Shown here in pieces: positions 15,046 through 24,973 of a DNA stretch of 64,000 bases. Position 1 is the stretch's first letter. The number at the start of each line of letters is the position of its first letter. Below the pieces are notes generated by a model. The model had not been told where the DNA came from. It saw nothing but the letters and a program-made list of their open reading frames with translations, and made no database searches. Made by a program: the position numbers and the translations under genes. The stretch is from Thalassotalea euphylliae (GTDB taxonomy: Bacteria > Pseudomonadota > Gammaproteobacteria > Enterobacterales > Alteromonadaceae). Where the stretch lies: the NCBI RefSeq assembly GCF_003390335.1, contig NZ_QUOU01000001.1:1860001-1924000 (forward strand), written 5' to 3'.

Positions 15046-17112
15046 TTATTTAACGCGCATACCCGGCTGAGCGCCTTCTTCTGGATTAAGGATCCATAAG
15101 TCTTTGCCGCCAGGGCCAGCAGCTAACACCATGCCTTCAGACATACCAAAACGCATTTTGCGCGGCGCTAGGTTAGCCACCATAACCGTTAACTTACCTT
15201 CTAAGTCTTCTGGCTGGTACGCTGATTTAATACCAGCAAATACTTGGCGTGTTTCGCCGCCTAGGTCTAATTCAAGGCGTAGCAGTTTGTCTGCTTTTTC
15301 AACGTGCTCCGCTTTTACAATTTTCGCTACGCGTAGGTCAATTTTTGCGAAATCGTCAAACTGAATTTCTGGTGAAATCGGGTCATCAGCTAATGGGCCA
15401 GTTGGCGCAGGTGCTGCTTTTTCCGTTGCTAATGATTCTTTAGAGGCTTCAATCATGTCGTTTACTTTATCCATTTCAATACGTTGCATTAACGCTTTGA
15501 ATTTGTTGATTTGGTGATCTTTAAGCAGGGCCTTGTGACCGTCCCATACTAATTCGTCGTTTAAGAAACCTTGCGTTTTCTCTGCTAGGGCAGGAAGCAC
15601 TGGTTTTAAGTAAATCATCAAGATACGGAATAGGTTAATGCCTAATGAACAAATATCTTGCACTTCTTGCTGCTTGGTTTCGTCTTTCACCAGCTGCCAT
15701 GGCTCTTTAACGGCAATGTACTCGTTCACTTTGTCAGCCAATGCCATGATTTCACGCATCGCTTTACCAAACTCACGGCCTTCGTATAGCTCGGCTAGCT
15801 TGTCGCCAGCGGCCGTTACTTCATCTGCCAATGTTTGGTTTTCAACATTGCTTGATAACATGCCGTCAAAGCGCTTAGTGATAAAGCTAGCACAGCGTGA
15901 GGCGATGTTAACAACTTTACCGACTAGATCGGAGTTTACGCGTTGCGCAAAGTCTTCTAGATTTAAGTCTAAATCGTCGATTCGGTTCGTTAATTTCGCC
16001 GCATAGTAATAACGCAAGTACTCAGGATTTAGGTGATCTAAGTAAGTACGGCCTTTAATAAAGGTACCTTTTGACTTAGACATTTTCGCGCCATTGACGG
16101 TCACAAAACCGTGCGCGTAAACAGAAGTTGGCTTACGGTAACCTGCGCCTTCTAACATGGCAGGCCAGAATAAGCTGTGGAAGTAGATAATGTCTTTACC
16201 GATAAAGTGGTAAAGCTCGGCATCTGAGTTCTCGTTCCAGTAGCTGTCAAAATCAATGTTTTCGCGATCACATAGGTTTTTGAAACTGCCCATATAACCG
16301 ATTGGTGCGTCTAGCCATACATAGAAGAACTTGCCCGGTGCACCTGGGATTTCAAAACCAAAGTATGGCGCGTCACGGCTGATATCCCACTGTTGTAGGC
16401 CAGATTCAAACCATTCATTTAGCTTGTTGGCCATTTCTTCTTGTAATGAACCACCAGTCGTCCAGTCTTTTAGCATTTGTTCAAATGCTGGCAGGTCAAA
16501 GAAGTAGTGCTCTGAATCTCGTAGTACAGGCGTTGAACCTGATACGACTGAGCGCGGGTTAATCACTTCTGTTGGCGAGTATGTTGCGCCACAGTTATCA
16601 CAGCTGTCGCCGTTTTCGTCTTCACTCTTACACTTAGGGCAAGTGCCTTTGACGAAACGATCTGGCAAGAACATGCCTTTTTCTTCATCGTAAAGCTGTG
16701 AAATAGTGCGTGTTTTGATGTGACCCGCAGCGTTTAGCTTGTTGTAAATCTCACTGGCAAACTCACGGTTTTCATCACTGTGGGTTGAGTGATAATTGTC
16801 AAAGCTGATCAAGAAATCGTTGAAATCTGCCATGTGCTCTTCGCGCACACCATCAATCATTTGCTCTGGCGTAATGCCAAGCTCTTGCGCTTTTAGCATA
16901 ATCGGCGTGCCGTGGGCGTCGTCGGCACAAACAAAATAGGTTTCATTGCCGCGCATACGTTGGAAACGCACCCAAATATCGGTTTGGATATGTTCTAGTA
17001 AATGGCCTAAATGAATAGAGCCATTGGCGTAAGGTAGGGCACAGGTCACTAAGATTTTACGCTTGTCTGCAGCAGCAGTTTGCGCGTTAGCTTGAGGTGT
17101 AGATTCTGACAT
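15046..17112 (-). CDS. metG: Methionyl-tRNA synthetase
   Basis: A 688-residue class I aminoacyl-tRNA synthetase that charges tRNA-Met. The HIGH-type motif is GSIHLGHLLEH and the KMSKS motif is NGAKMSKSKGTF. A zinc knuckle CPKCKSEDENGDSCDNCG marks the MetG1 type. The C-terminal domain after about residue 585 (FDDFAKIDLRVAKIVKAEHV) is the EMAP/Trbp111-like tRNA-binding module that also dimerises the enzyme. The length matches the family. It is divergent from mrp, as in many gammaproteobacteria. Confidence 0.98.
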   Translation of the reverse strand: MSESTPQANAQTAAADKRKILVTCALPYANGSIHLGHLLEHIQTDIWVRFQRMRGNETYFVCADDAHGTPIMLKAQELGITPEQMIDGVREEHMADFNDFLISFDNYHSTHSDENREFASEIYNKLNAAGHIKTRTISQLYDEEKGMFLPDRFVKGTCPKCKSEDENGDSCDNCGATYSPTEVINPRSVVSGSTPVLRDSEHYFFDLPAFEQMLKDWTTGGSLQEEMANKLNEWFESGLQQWDISRDAPYFGFEIPGAPGKFFYVWLDAPIGYMGSFKNLCDRENIDFDSYWNENSDAELYHFIGKDIIYFHSLFWPAMLEGAGYRKPTSVYAHGFVTVNGAKMSKSKGTFIKGRTYLDHLNPEYLRYYYAAKLTNRIDDLDLNLEDFAQRVNSDLVGKVVNIASRCASFITKRFDGMLSSNVENQTLADEVTAAGDKLAELYEGREFGKAMREIMALADKVNEYIAVKEPWQLVKDETKQQEVQDICSLGINLFRILMIYLKPVLPALAEKTQGFLNDELVWDGHKALLKDHQINKFKALMQRIEMDKVNDMIEASKESLATEKAAPAPTGPLADDPISPEIQFDDFAKIDLRVAKIVKAEHVEKADKLLRLELDLGGETRQVFAGIKSAYQPEDLEGKLTVMVANLAPRKMRFGMSEGMVLAAGPGGKDLWILNPEEGAQPGMRVK

Positions 17113-17256
17113 TTTCTTTAGATACTAGCGTGCTAAGCACTTTAAGGTGGAAATCAATGGCGCAATGGTACAGAATTTAGCAGCTATTTTCATTAACAAT
17201 TCAGGGCTATTTTCAATTAACTCGCCCTAGTTACTGTTATTTATACAGGTGTCCAT

Positions 17257-18363
17257 TTGAGTCGCTTTAGTCAATTTTTTAGTAAGAAGAAACCTATTAA
17301 TCCCGAAGATCTTTCACTGATTGAGTCAGTGCTTGACGCCTATCGCTCTGATGCGTTTCCACATGGTGTATTAGCTGTTGCCAACGAGTTAGCCAGTGAG
17401 CAGCAAAAAGACAAGCTGCTGATTGCAATAGACCTGCCTTTTTGTGCAGGCGATGAGTTAACAAGTATTGCGCACTCACTTTCTGATGAACTCAGTAAAA
17501 CGGTTGAGTTTACAACCTCAAGCCATATTGAGGCGGTTCGCCAACACAATATAGCAGGCGTAAAAAACATTATTGCTATTGCCTCTGGCAAAGGTGGCGT
17601 TGGAAAATCAACAACCACCGTTAATATCGCCCGTGCCTTGCAAAAACAAGGGGCGCGAGTCGGTATTTTAGATGCTGATATTTATGGCCCGTCAATTCCG
17701 ACGATGCTGGGTTGTCAAGACGATAAACCGAGCTCAGTTGATGGTAAAACTATGATCCCCATTGATGCTGATGGTATTTATTCAATGTCGATCGGCTATT
17801 TAGTGCCAGACAGTGATGCTGCGGTATGGCGGGGCCCCATGGCGAGCACGGCGTTTAGCCAGCTATTAAATGAAACGCAGTGGCCAGCGCTAGATTATTT
17901 GCTCATTGATATGCCGCCGGGGACAGGTGACATTCAACTCACGCTTTCCCAAAAAGTACCCGTGGCTGGCGCAGTGATCGTCACCACGCCGCAAGATATC
18001 GCGTTAGCGGATGCGCAAAAGGGCATTGCCATGTTTGATAAAGTCAAAGTCCCTGTGCTTGGTGTAGTCGAGAACATGAGTTATCACATTTGTGAAAACT
18101 GCGGTCATCATTCGCATTTATTCGGCCTTGACGGTGGCAAAGATATTGCTGAAATTAACAAGGTTGATTTACTTGGCCAGTTGCCGCTCAATATTCAAGT
18201 CAGGCAAGAAGCTGATCTAGGGGAAAGCCTATTTAATAGTGAGAGCGCTAGTGACATCTGTGATCAATACCGTAGAATAGCCAGTAACTTAGCAAGTAAA
18301 GTGTTCCATTTACTGGATATGCGCAGTCCTGCAACGCCTAGCGTAGAATTTACCGACTCGTAG
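17257..18363 (+). CDS. apbC: Mrp/ApbC iron-sulfur cluster carrier ATPase
   Basis: A 368-residue P-loop ATPase of the Mrp/NBP35 family, which carries Fe-S clusters to apoproteins. The deviant Walker A is ASGKGGVGKSTTTVN, Walker B-like segments are ILDADIYGPSIPT and LLIDMPPGTGD, and a CxxC pair (HICENCGHHS) binds the bridging cluster. The N-terminal 90 residues are a diverged MIP18-like region. The start drawn is TTG at 17257. It is divergent from metG, a conserved arrangement in gammaproteobacteria. Confidence 0.93.
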   Translation: MSRFSQFFSKKKPINPEDLSLIESVLDAYRSDAFPHGVLAVANELASEQQKDKLLIAIDLPFCAGDELTSIAHSLSDELSKTVEFTTSSHIEAVRQHNIAGVKNIIAIASGKGGVGKSTTTVNIARALQKQGARVGILDADIYGPSIPTMLGCQDDKPSSVDGKTMIPIDADGIYSMSIGYLVPDSDAAVWRGPMASTAFSQLLNETQWPALDYLLIDMPPGTGDIQLTLSQKVPVAGAVIVTTPQDIALADAQKGIAMFDKVKVPVLGVVENMSYHICENCGHHSHLFGLDGGKDIAEINKVDLLGQLPLNIQVRQEADLGESLFNSESASDICDQYRRIASNLASKVFHLLDMRSPATPSVEFTDS

Positions 18364-18480
18364 ATACTCAACTAGTTATTGACTAGCGATTGGTTGAGAG
18401 TCGCTAAAGAGGCTGCGAGTAGGTAATAACCAAAACACTTTTTCCTTTATAGCAACACAAATTAGATAAGAAGAAACACC

Positions 18481-19077
18481 ATGAGATTATGTGATAAAGA
18501 TATTGAACGCTGCATTGCTGACGGCAAAATTGTGATTGAGCCACAGCCAGATGCCTCGATGATCTCTGGTGTTAGTGTTGATATTCGTTTGGGTAATGAG
18601 TTTCGCGTATTTAAAAACAATACTGCGCCTTTTATTGATTTAAGTGGCCCACGCGAAGAAGTACAAGCGCAAATGAACGCGGTAATGAGTGAGGAGATTG
18701 TTATACCCGACGGTGAAGCCTTCTTTTTACATCCGGGTGAGCTTGCGCTTGCGGTAACGTATGAGTCGGTAACCCTACCTGCGGATATTGTCGGCTGGCT
18801 TGATGGCCGTTCATCTTTAGCGCGCTTGGGGTTAATGGTGCACGTAACGGCACACCGTATTGACCCAGGTTGGTCAGGTCAGATTGTTTTAGAATTCTAT
18901 AATAGTGGCAAGCTGCCATTGGCATTGCGCCCAGGCATGAAAATTGCGGCATTAAACTTTGAAACTATGTCAGGCGAGGCTGATCGCCCCTACAACAAAC
19001 GTGTGGATGCAAAATACAAAGGCCAAACGGGTGCGGTAGCGAGTCGTATCAGTGAAGATGATGCTTCTGAAGTTTAA
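18481..19077 (+). CDS. dcd: dCTP deaminase
   Basis: A 198-residue homotrimeric enzyme that deaminates dCTP to dUTP for thymidylate synthesis. It shows the trimeric dUTPase-like core with SGVSVDIRLGNEFRVF near the N-terminus, GWLDGRSSLARLGLMVH in the middle and HRIDPGWSGQIVLEF, which contains the catalytic and nucleotide-binding residues. The length is close to the E. coli enzyme. It follows mrp, as in many relatives, after a gap of about 115 bp. Confidence 0.96.
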   Translation: MRLCDKDIERCIADGKIVIEPQPDASMISGVSVDIRLGNEFRVFKNNTAPFIDLSGPREEVQAQMNAVMSEEIVIPDGEAFFLHPGELALAVTYESVTLPADIVGWLDGRSSLARLGLMVHVTAHRIDPGWSGQIVLEFYNSGKLPLALRPGMKIAALNFETMSGEADRPYNKRVDAKYKGQTGAVASRISEDDASEV

Positions 19078-19103
19078 AAAACATTTAGATGTTATAAAAG
19101 AAA

Positions 19104-19137
19104 ATAGCCAATGCTAGTTAGCATTGGCTATTTTTAA
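19104..19137. terminator. Bidirectional terminator between dcd and the YvcK-like gene
   Basis: A long perfect hairpin, agccaatgcta / tagcattggct, is flanked by aaaat on the left and tttttaatgg on the right. It can end transcription from both convergent genes. The last codons and the stop of the YvcK-like gene lie inside the hairpin. Confidence 0.85.
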
Positions 19138-20034
19138 TGGCGTGATTGGCTCAATATCTTCGATGCACTTATTGAGTGCTTCAATTAGCTTCGCTTTGTC
19201 ATGATGGTGTCTTATATCATCACTCGCCATATCGTGTTTTATCACTTTGACTTTGGTTGAAGCCACGTCATCGTGATGGCAAATGGCGCTGTCGATTGGC
19301 AAGCAACCAATGTTCTCTTCTATCCAGTTGAGCTTTTCGTCTAAGCTCAATGCTGCCGCTGGGCTATTTTCAGCAACAATGTTTTCGACAAATACGCAGT
19401 GACCCTTTCTCTGTTGCAGCGCATTGGTAATATCACGTACCAATAATGGCGGTACGACACTGGTTAGAAAGCTGCCCGGGCCTAAGATAATCAAATCTGC
19501 ATTATTAATTGCCGTAACACATTGTTGTGGCGACTTCACTAAAGGTGCCAACATCAAATTCTTGGGCATGATGGGCATATCATCAACCGACAGCTCGCCT
19601 ACTCGGCAACGACCTTCGGGATAAAAAGCCATTAAATCAGTAGGGGACTCAGACATAGGTAATACTTGAGTTTTAACGCGCAATAAACGTCGCACGAGCT
19701 TAATCGAGTCAATCGGGCTTGATTGAATCTGGCCTAAACCGTAAAGAATTAGGTTACCTAAGTTGTGACCACCAAGCTCGTCTTCACCGTCGAAGCGAAA
19801 ATCGAACAGCTGGCTACCGACGGTATTTTCATCCACTAGCTGGGTTAAACAGTTACGTAAATCGCCCCAAGCAATAGAAGAGCTTCTTTTTCTTAGTCGA
19901 CCCGTTGAGCCGCCATTGTCAGTGGTAGTAACAATGCCGGTGAGCTGATCTTGCATAAATGAAAGTGTTGAAAGCACACGACCTAAGCCGTGCCCGCCAC
20001 CAATGGCAACAATATTTAGTTTTTTTAGTTGCAT
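19114..20034 (-). CDS. YvcK/YbhK-family (CofD-like) protein
   Basis: A 306-residue protein with the glycine-rich N-terminal motif IVAIGGGHGLGRVLSTL and the segments IVTTTDNGGSTGRLRK and LIILGPGSFLTSVVPPLLV, all typical of the YvcK/YbhK family. YvcK-type proteins bind UDP-sugars and influence cell shape and growth on gluconeogenic carbon sources. Their relation to the F420 enzyme CofD is structural. The E. coli homologue YbhK has about the same length. The gene is convergent with dcd. Confidence 0.9.
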   Translation of the reverse strand: MQLKKLNIVAIGGGHGLGRVLSTLSFMQDQLTGIVTTTDNGGSTGRLRKRSSSIAWGDLRNCLTQLVDENTVGSQLFDFRFDGEDELGGHNLGNLILYGLGQIQSSPIDSIKLVRRLLRVKTQVLPMSESPTDLMAFYPEGRCRVGELSVDDMPIMPKNLMLAPLVKSPQQCVTAINNADLIILGPGSFLTSVVPPLLVRDITNALQQRKGHCVFVENIVAENSPAAALSLDEKLNWIEENIGCLPIDSAICHHDDVASTKVKVIKHDMASDDIRHHHDKAKLIEALNKCIEDIEPITPLKIANAN

Positions 20035-20268
20035 AGGTATGTATATATCTTAACCAATTAGTTAAACCTTAACGTTAAAGCCTTTAAAAATAAAGTTTTG
20101 GCACTTTAGCGTTTCGAAAGAGGGCGCGAATACTAGCACAATTAAGCAAAATGACAGGAAAACAGGCTGAGCTAACTGCTTGAATAAACAAAAAATATAC
20201 AATTAGCTGTTATTGTGAACGGTTAAGCAAAAAGTCACGATATTTTCGTGTTTTTTTAAAATTAAGTG

Positions 20269-20297
20269 TTGACACTCAACAGGGGCATGCCTAAAAT
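20269..20297 (+). promoter_or_regulatory. Sigma-70 promoter of the tRNA cluster
   Basis: A perfect -35 box TTGACA at 20269-20274 is separated by 17 bases from TAAAAT at 20292-20297, followed by the GC-rich discriminator gcgcctcgc. A strong -35 and a GC-rich discriminator are usual for stable-RNA promoters under stringent control. It precedes tRNA-Ala by about 80 bp. Confidence 0.85.
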
Positions 20298-20374
20298 GCG
20301 CCTCGCTTTCGACGAGTACTAGGTCGCTTGTCTAAAGGCTGGTTTAAGTAAGGTTTAACCACCTAGCTAAAACT

Positions 20375-20450
20375 GGGGCTATAGCTCAGCTGGGAGAGCG
20401 CTTCGCTGGCAGCGAAGAGGTCTGCGGTTCGAACCCGCATAGCTCCACCA
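20375..20450 (+). tRNA. tRNA-Ala (GGC)
   Basis: A 76-base cloverleaf with CCA encoded. The acceptor stem is ggggcta / tagctcc, the anticodon arm cttcg-ctggcag-cgaag gives anticodon GGC, and the T arm is gcggttcgaacccgc. It is the first gene of the tRNA cluster. Confidence 0.97.
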
Positions 20451-20511
20451 TTTTCTAGAGTGTTGGTAACTAAAGGTGTCTTTTAAGATAAAGGTTACGA
20501 GCATGAACAGT

Positions 20512-20587
<76 letters not shown>

Positions 20588-20809
20588 CATTCTTTCCTGC
20601 TTGTTTTAAGATAAGGGGAAAAGGGAGCTGCCTTCTAGGTCAGGCAGTTGACCAAGTGAGCATTAGGCTAGTGAAAATCGGTTTAATGTTAACTAAAAAG
20701 TTTCTAAGCGGTTGCTATTAAAAGAGAAGGTTACTTTTCTTGAAAGGTAAATAGTAACAAGCGCTGAATTAACAAAATGTATCAGCACAATTTGTTAAAC
20801 GATTTCAGT

Positions 20810-20885
<76 letters not shown>

Positions 20886-21107
20886 CATTATTTCCTGCTT
20901 GTTTTAAGACGAGGGGAAAAGGGAGCTGCCTTCTAGGTCAGGCAGTTGACCAAGTGAGCATTAGGCTAATGATAATTAGCGTAGTGTTAACTAAAAAGTT
21001 TCTAAGCGGTTGCTATTAAAAGAGAAGGGTACTTTTCTTGAAAGGTAAATAGTAACAAGCGCTGAATTAACAAAGTGTGTTAGCACAATTTGTTAAACGA
21101 TTTCAGT

Positions 21108-21183
<76 letters not shown>

Positions 21184-21405
21184 CATTTTTTCCTGCTTGT
21201 TTCAAGACAAGGGGAAAAGGGGGCTGCCTTCTAGGTCAGGCAGTTGACCAAGTGAGCATTAGGCTAATGATAATTAGCGTAGTGTTAACTAAAAAATTTC
21301 TAAGCGGTTGCTATTAAAAGAGAAGGTTATTTTTCTTGAAAGGTAAATAGTAACAAGCGCTGAATTAACAAAGTGTATCAGCACAACTTGTTAAGCGATT
21401 TCAGT

Positions 21406-21481
<76 letters not shown>

Positions 21482-21487
21482 CTAATT

Positions 21488-21516
21488 AAAAAAACCGACG
21501 CAAGTCGGTTTTTTTA
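21488..21516 (+). terminator. Terminator of the tRNA cluster
   Basis: The hairpin aaccgac-gcaa-gtcggtt is followed by a run of seven Ts. It ends the tRNA-Ala/tRNA-Glu transcript. Confidence 0.9.
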
Positions 21517-22112
21517 TGTCTGCCATTTACGTTTGGCTTCAACGAGTGTTGTCGCTCTCTTTGCTCAATATCTACCTGATATTGTGCGCTATCTATTATT
21601 CGCAAACCATCGCCTGCTAGCCATTGGCCTCTGTCTGTGCAATCAAATCTCTCTTTTAGGCTCAGGCGCTGATAATGACATGCTTATCAGTAAAGACAAT
21701 TACAACCCTTATATTTACTTTATCTATAATGAAGATTGGTCAGTCTTAAAAAGCACTTGCAAGATCTACCTACTGACAATAAAAGCCTTATTTATCAAAA
21801 TCTAACTGGTTGACGAGTAAAGTCACTAGTGGTTAAGCGATTTGAGACGGTCATATAGGTGTCACAAAATTCACTTACTTTATTCTATATCTTTGGTAGG
21901 GTAAACAAACAAGTGAATAACTTTGGCCGAAAAAAAATCACTTGTACGAGTTATTTTAGCTCGCTAAGGTAATGAATAGAGTATTTACTCAAGTGCTTGT
22001 TCGGCACTGGCTATTTTGCTTCGTAGAGGAAGTGCATAAGTGCGGCTCTATGGAGGAGAAAATCACAGCAACCTAATGCTGTTAATCAACACGTAAAGCA
22101 ACGGAAGGTAAC
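21517..22112. other. Intergenic region upstream of HMG-CoA reductase
   Basis: About 600 bases with no gene I can support. A plus-strand frame running out of the last tRNA is open to 21805, but it has no plausible start and no recognisable family. The last 15 bases hold the ribosome site ggaagg for the following gene. Confidence 0.5.
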
Positions 22113-23282
22113 ATGGTAGATAAGAAAATTCCTCGTAGTTCAGAAAATGATTACACAGATGAAATGGCACAAGTTCGTCGCGATTTTATACATCAGCAAA
22201 CCGGTGCTACTTTGGAGCATACTGGCAATTACAGTATCGGTACAGATGTGCTACCAGGCAATATTGAGAACTTTATCGGTGTTGTACAAATGCCTGTCGG
22301 TGTCGCAGGGCCTGTTCAAATAGATGGCGAATATGCGCAAGGTGAGTTTTACATACCGTTAGCAACAACAGAGGGTACGTTAGTCGCAAGTTATAGCCGT
22401 GGTATGCGTTTGTTAAATGAGTGCGGCGGTGTCAAAACTACGGTGGTTGAAGGCTTTATGCAGCGCGCCCCAGCGTTTATTTTTGACAGTGCGCGTGAAG
22501 CCAGAGCTTTTGGTGAGTGGGTTGACGAAAACTTCGAAACCATTAAGGAAGTGGCGGAAACAACGACTTCTGTTGGTAAGTTGGAGAAGATTCAACAGTG
22601 GTCAATTTCAAGATTCCGCTACTTGCGCTTTAACTTTACAACAGGGGATGCCGCCGGCCAAAACATGGTAGGTAAAGCGACATTAGCAGCGTGTGAGTGG
22701 ATTATTGCCAATGCGCCTTTCGAGTGTCGCTACTTGTTATCAGGTAATATGGATACTGATAAAAAGCACTCGCATTTAAATATGCTTCATTCACGTGGCC
22801 GACGTGTTATTGCTGAGATTGTAATTAAAGACGAAGTGCTAAAAAAGTTGATGAAAGTCAGTACTAAGCAATTTGCAGATGGCTGTGTGATGGCAAATAC
22901 GGGGGCTATGATGGCAAATGCCGCGTATAACGGTCCACATTCTGCCAATGGTATTGCCTCTTTGTTTATCGCCACAGGCCAAGATGAGGCTAACGTTGTT
23001 GAATCGCATGCAGGTCTATTGTCTCATCAGTTGTTAGACAATGGTGATCTATACCTCTCAGTCACACTGCCTTCATTGATCGTCGCAACGTTTGGTGGTG
23101 GTACGGGGTTACCAACTCAAAACGAATGCCTGCAAATGTTGGGTTGTGTTGGTAAAGACAAAGCCAACAAGTTTGCTGAAATTGTCGCAGCAACTGTATT
23201 AGCGGGTGACATTTCATTGAAATCAGCGGTTATTTCGGGTCACTGGGTAAGTAGCCATGATCAGTTAGGACGTAACCGTTAG
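22113..23282 (+). CDS. Hydroxymethylglutaryl-CoA reductase
   Basis: A 389-residue enzyme of the HMG-CoA reductase family, which interconverts HMG-CoA and mevalonate with NAD(P)H. The N-terminal signature is ENFIGVVQMPVGVAGP. Catalytic residues are the Glu in ATTEGTLVASYSRG, the Lys in MDTDKKHSHLN, the Asp in TGQDEANVVESHAG and the C-terminal His in SGHWVSSHDQLGRNR. The cofactor region is FTTGDAAGQNM, and TFGGGTGLPTQ is the glycine-rich motif. It has no membrane anchor. It stands alone, with its own ribosome site (ggaagg) and a terminator. No other mevalonate pathway gene is in the window, so biosynthetic or degradative use is open. Confidence 0.93.
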   Translation: MVDKKIPRSSENDYTDEMAQVRRDFIHQQTGATLEHTGNYSIGTDVLPGNIENFIGVVQMPVGVAGPVQIDGEYAQGEFYIPLATTEGTLVASYSRGMRLLNECGGVKTTVVEGFMQRAPAFIFDSAREARAFGEWVDENFETIKEVAETTTSVGKLEKIQQWSISRFRYLRFNFTTGDAAGQNMVGKATLAACEWIIANAPFECRYLLSGNMDTDKKHSHLNMLHSRGRRVIAEIVIKDEVLKKLMKVSTKQFADGCVMANTGAMMANAAYNGPHSANGIASLFIATGQDEANVVESHAGLLSHQLLDNGDLYLSVTLPSLIVATFGGGTGLPTQNECLQMLGCVGKDKANKFAEIVAATVLAGDISLKSAVISGHWVSSHDQLGRNR

Positions 23283-23322
23283 TCAGATATAGTGACACAC
23301 CTTGTAGCTTTTGATTAGCGTT

Positions 23323-23362
23323 AAAAAAGCAGATAGCCGCGTGAACGACTATCTGCTTTTTT
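23323..23362. terminator. Bidirectional terminator between HMG-CoA reductase and the antiporter
   Basis: The stem agcagatag / ctatctgct has an 11-base loop, with aaaaaa on the left and tttttt on the right. It lies between two convergent genes and can serve both. Confidence 0.85.
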
Positions 23363-23404
23363 GTGACTACTGTTTTGTAATCTATTTTTTACTAGCCTAA
23401 GCCT

Positions 23405-24973
23405 CTAGGCAGGTTGCAGCATAGCTAAACTTTCTTCGGCGAAACCAACACCGGCTTCATTATAAAAGTTAAAGACTTTATCAATACCCAACGCTTGCAG
23501 TTGCTCTCGTTCATCGTCAAAACGTGCTATCGCGGCAATTTGTCCAGCGTAATTTACCGCTTTTAACTGTGTTGTAATGTTAATAACGTCTTGCACAGAA
23601 GGCACAGCGATCATAACAAGTTTGAGTCGCTCAAGATCTAATGTTTCCCAAAAATCGCGAGACTCGGCGTCACCGTAAAACGCTTGTGCACCTGTCGATT
23701 TTAACCAAGCAACTTTACTTTGATCGGCGTCTAGCCCCCAAACTTTATTGCCGACTTGCTGCTCAAGCGCTTGGTATGCACCCATGCCAACTCGACCTAA
23801 ACCGACGACAACGACGGGCGAGTCACATGGTTGGTCAAAAATATCTTGTGGTAAACGTTGACTTCGCTCTAACTGAGTTAACGTCGGCTTGTATCTGGCG
23901 AATAGTCGTTCAGAGAAGCGATAGACCACATTCGTTAGTACGAATGACAGCGAAACCGCGAGCGCGAGAATAACCAGCCATTCCTTATCTAACCATGAAT
24001 TTTCAACACTCAGTGCGGCAACGATCAAACCAAATTCACTGAAATTAGTGAGCAGCATAGCGGATAAAAACGCGGGTCTTGCTTTGAGTTTTAACAGGCT
24101 CAATAACGCGTAAAACAGGCCAAACTTAATTGGCAGCATTAAACAGATCAGCAAGGCAATACCCAGCATTTCCCACGTTGGCAGGGCGGTAAAACCGATA
24201 AGCAAGAAAAAGCCAATCAGGAATAAGTCTTTAAAGTTCAATAATGCTTTGTTGATTTCACTGGCTTTCGGGTGACTCGCCAACAACATACCAACAATTA
24301 ACGCGCCTAAATCACCCTTAATGCTCACGGCTTCAAATAACTCATAACTACCTAACGCGAGGAAGAAGCCGGTTAAGGGAATTAATTCCCCATGGCCGAC
24401 AGAGGTGATGATTTTGTTAACGAGTGGCTTGATGATAAATAGCGCTAATAAGCCTAGCGCCCAAATACTCGGCATTTTACCTGTTGCGACCACCAGAAAA
24501 GCGACCGCTACTACGTCTTGCATGACTAGAATACCAACGGCCAGTTTACCGTGGCGGGTACGCATTTCCCCCTGTTCTTCCAGTAACTTGACAATACACA
24601 CGGTACTGCTAAAGCTAAGCGCGAAGGCGATAAGTAGTGCAACTTCAAGCTCTAGCACAGCAAAATAAGACAGACCAGCAAGGGCAATGAGTTTGATCAT
24701 CACAACCGTGCTAACCAACCACAACGCGGTATGAGACATTGCGCCGCCCCATACTTCTGGCTTGATCAAATCCTTCACGTTGAGTTTTAAGCCAATGGTG
24801 AACAGCATCAAGGTAATACCCAGATCTGCCAGTGTTTCTAAATAACTATCAGCTTCAAAGCCCATAAAGTGAAGGACAAAGCCAGCCACCAAGTAGCCGA
24901 TAGAAGGGGGGAGCGAGATTAATTTAGCGCCAAGGCCACAGAAAAATGCAAATAATACCCAGATAAATTCCAT
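23405..24973 (-). CDS. KefC/YbaL-like monovalent cation:proton antiporter (CPA2) with RCK domain
   Basis: A 522-residue membrane protein. Residues 1 to about 360 hold about twelve hydrophobic spans of the sodium/proton exchanger fold (SIGYLVAGFVLHFMGF, TLMLFTIGLKLNVKDL, SFSSTVCIVKLLEEQGEMRTRHG). A cytoplasmic TrkA-N/RCK nucleotide-binding domain follows from about 395 (PVVVVGLGRVGMGAYQAL). This layout belongs to glutathione-gated potassium efflux or related K+/H+ antiporters. It lacks a TrkA-C domain. The stop of its upstream neighbour, the TesA-like gene, coincides with its start at 24973, so the two are probably co-transcribed. Confidence 0.88.
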   Translation of the reverse strand: MEFIWVLFAFFCGLGAKLISLPPSIGYLVAGFVLHFMGFEADSYLETLADLGITLMLFTIGLKLNVKDLIKPEVWGGAMSHTALWLVSTVVMIKLIALAGLSYFAVLELEVALLIAFALSFSSTVCIVKLLEEQGEMRTRHGKLAVGILVMQDVVAVAFLVVATGKMPSIWALGLLALFIIKPLVNKIITSVGHGELIPLTGFFLALGSYELFEAVSIKGDLGALIVGMLLASHPKASEINKALLNFKDLFLIGFFLLIGFTALPTWEMLGIALLICLMLPIKFGLFYALLSLLKLKARPAFLSAMLLTNFSEFGLIVAALSVENSWLDKEWLVILALAVSLSFVLTNVVYRFSERLFARYKPTLTQLERSQRLPQDIFDQPCDSPVVVVGLGRVGMGAYQALEQQVGNKVWGLDADQSKVAWLKSTGAQAFYGDAESRDFWETLDLERLKLVMIAVPSVQDVINITTQLKAVNYAGQIAAIARFDDEREQLQALGIDKVFNFYNEAGVGFAEESLAMLQPA

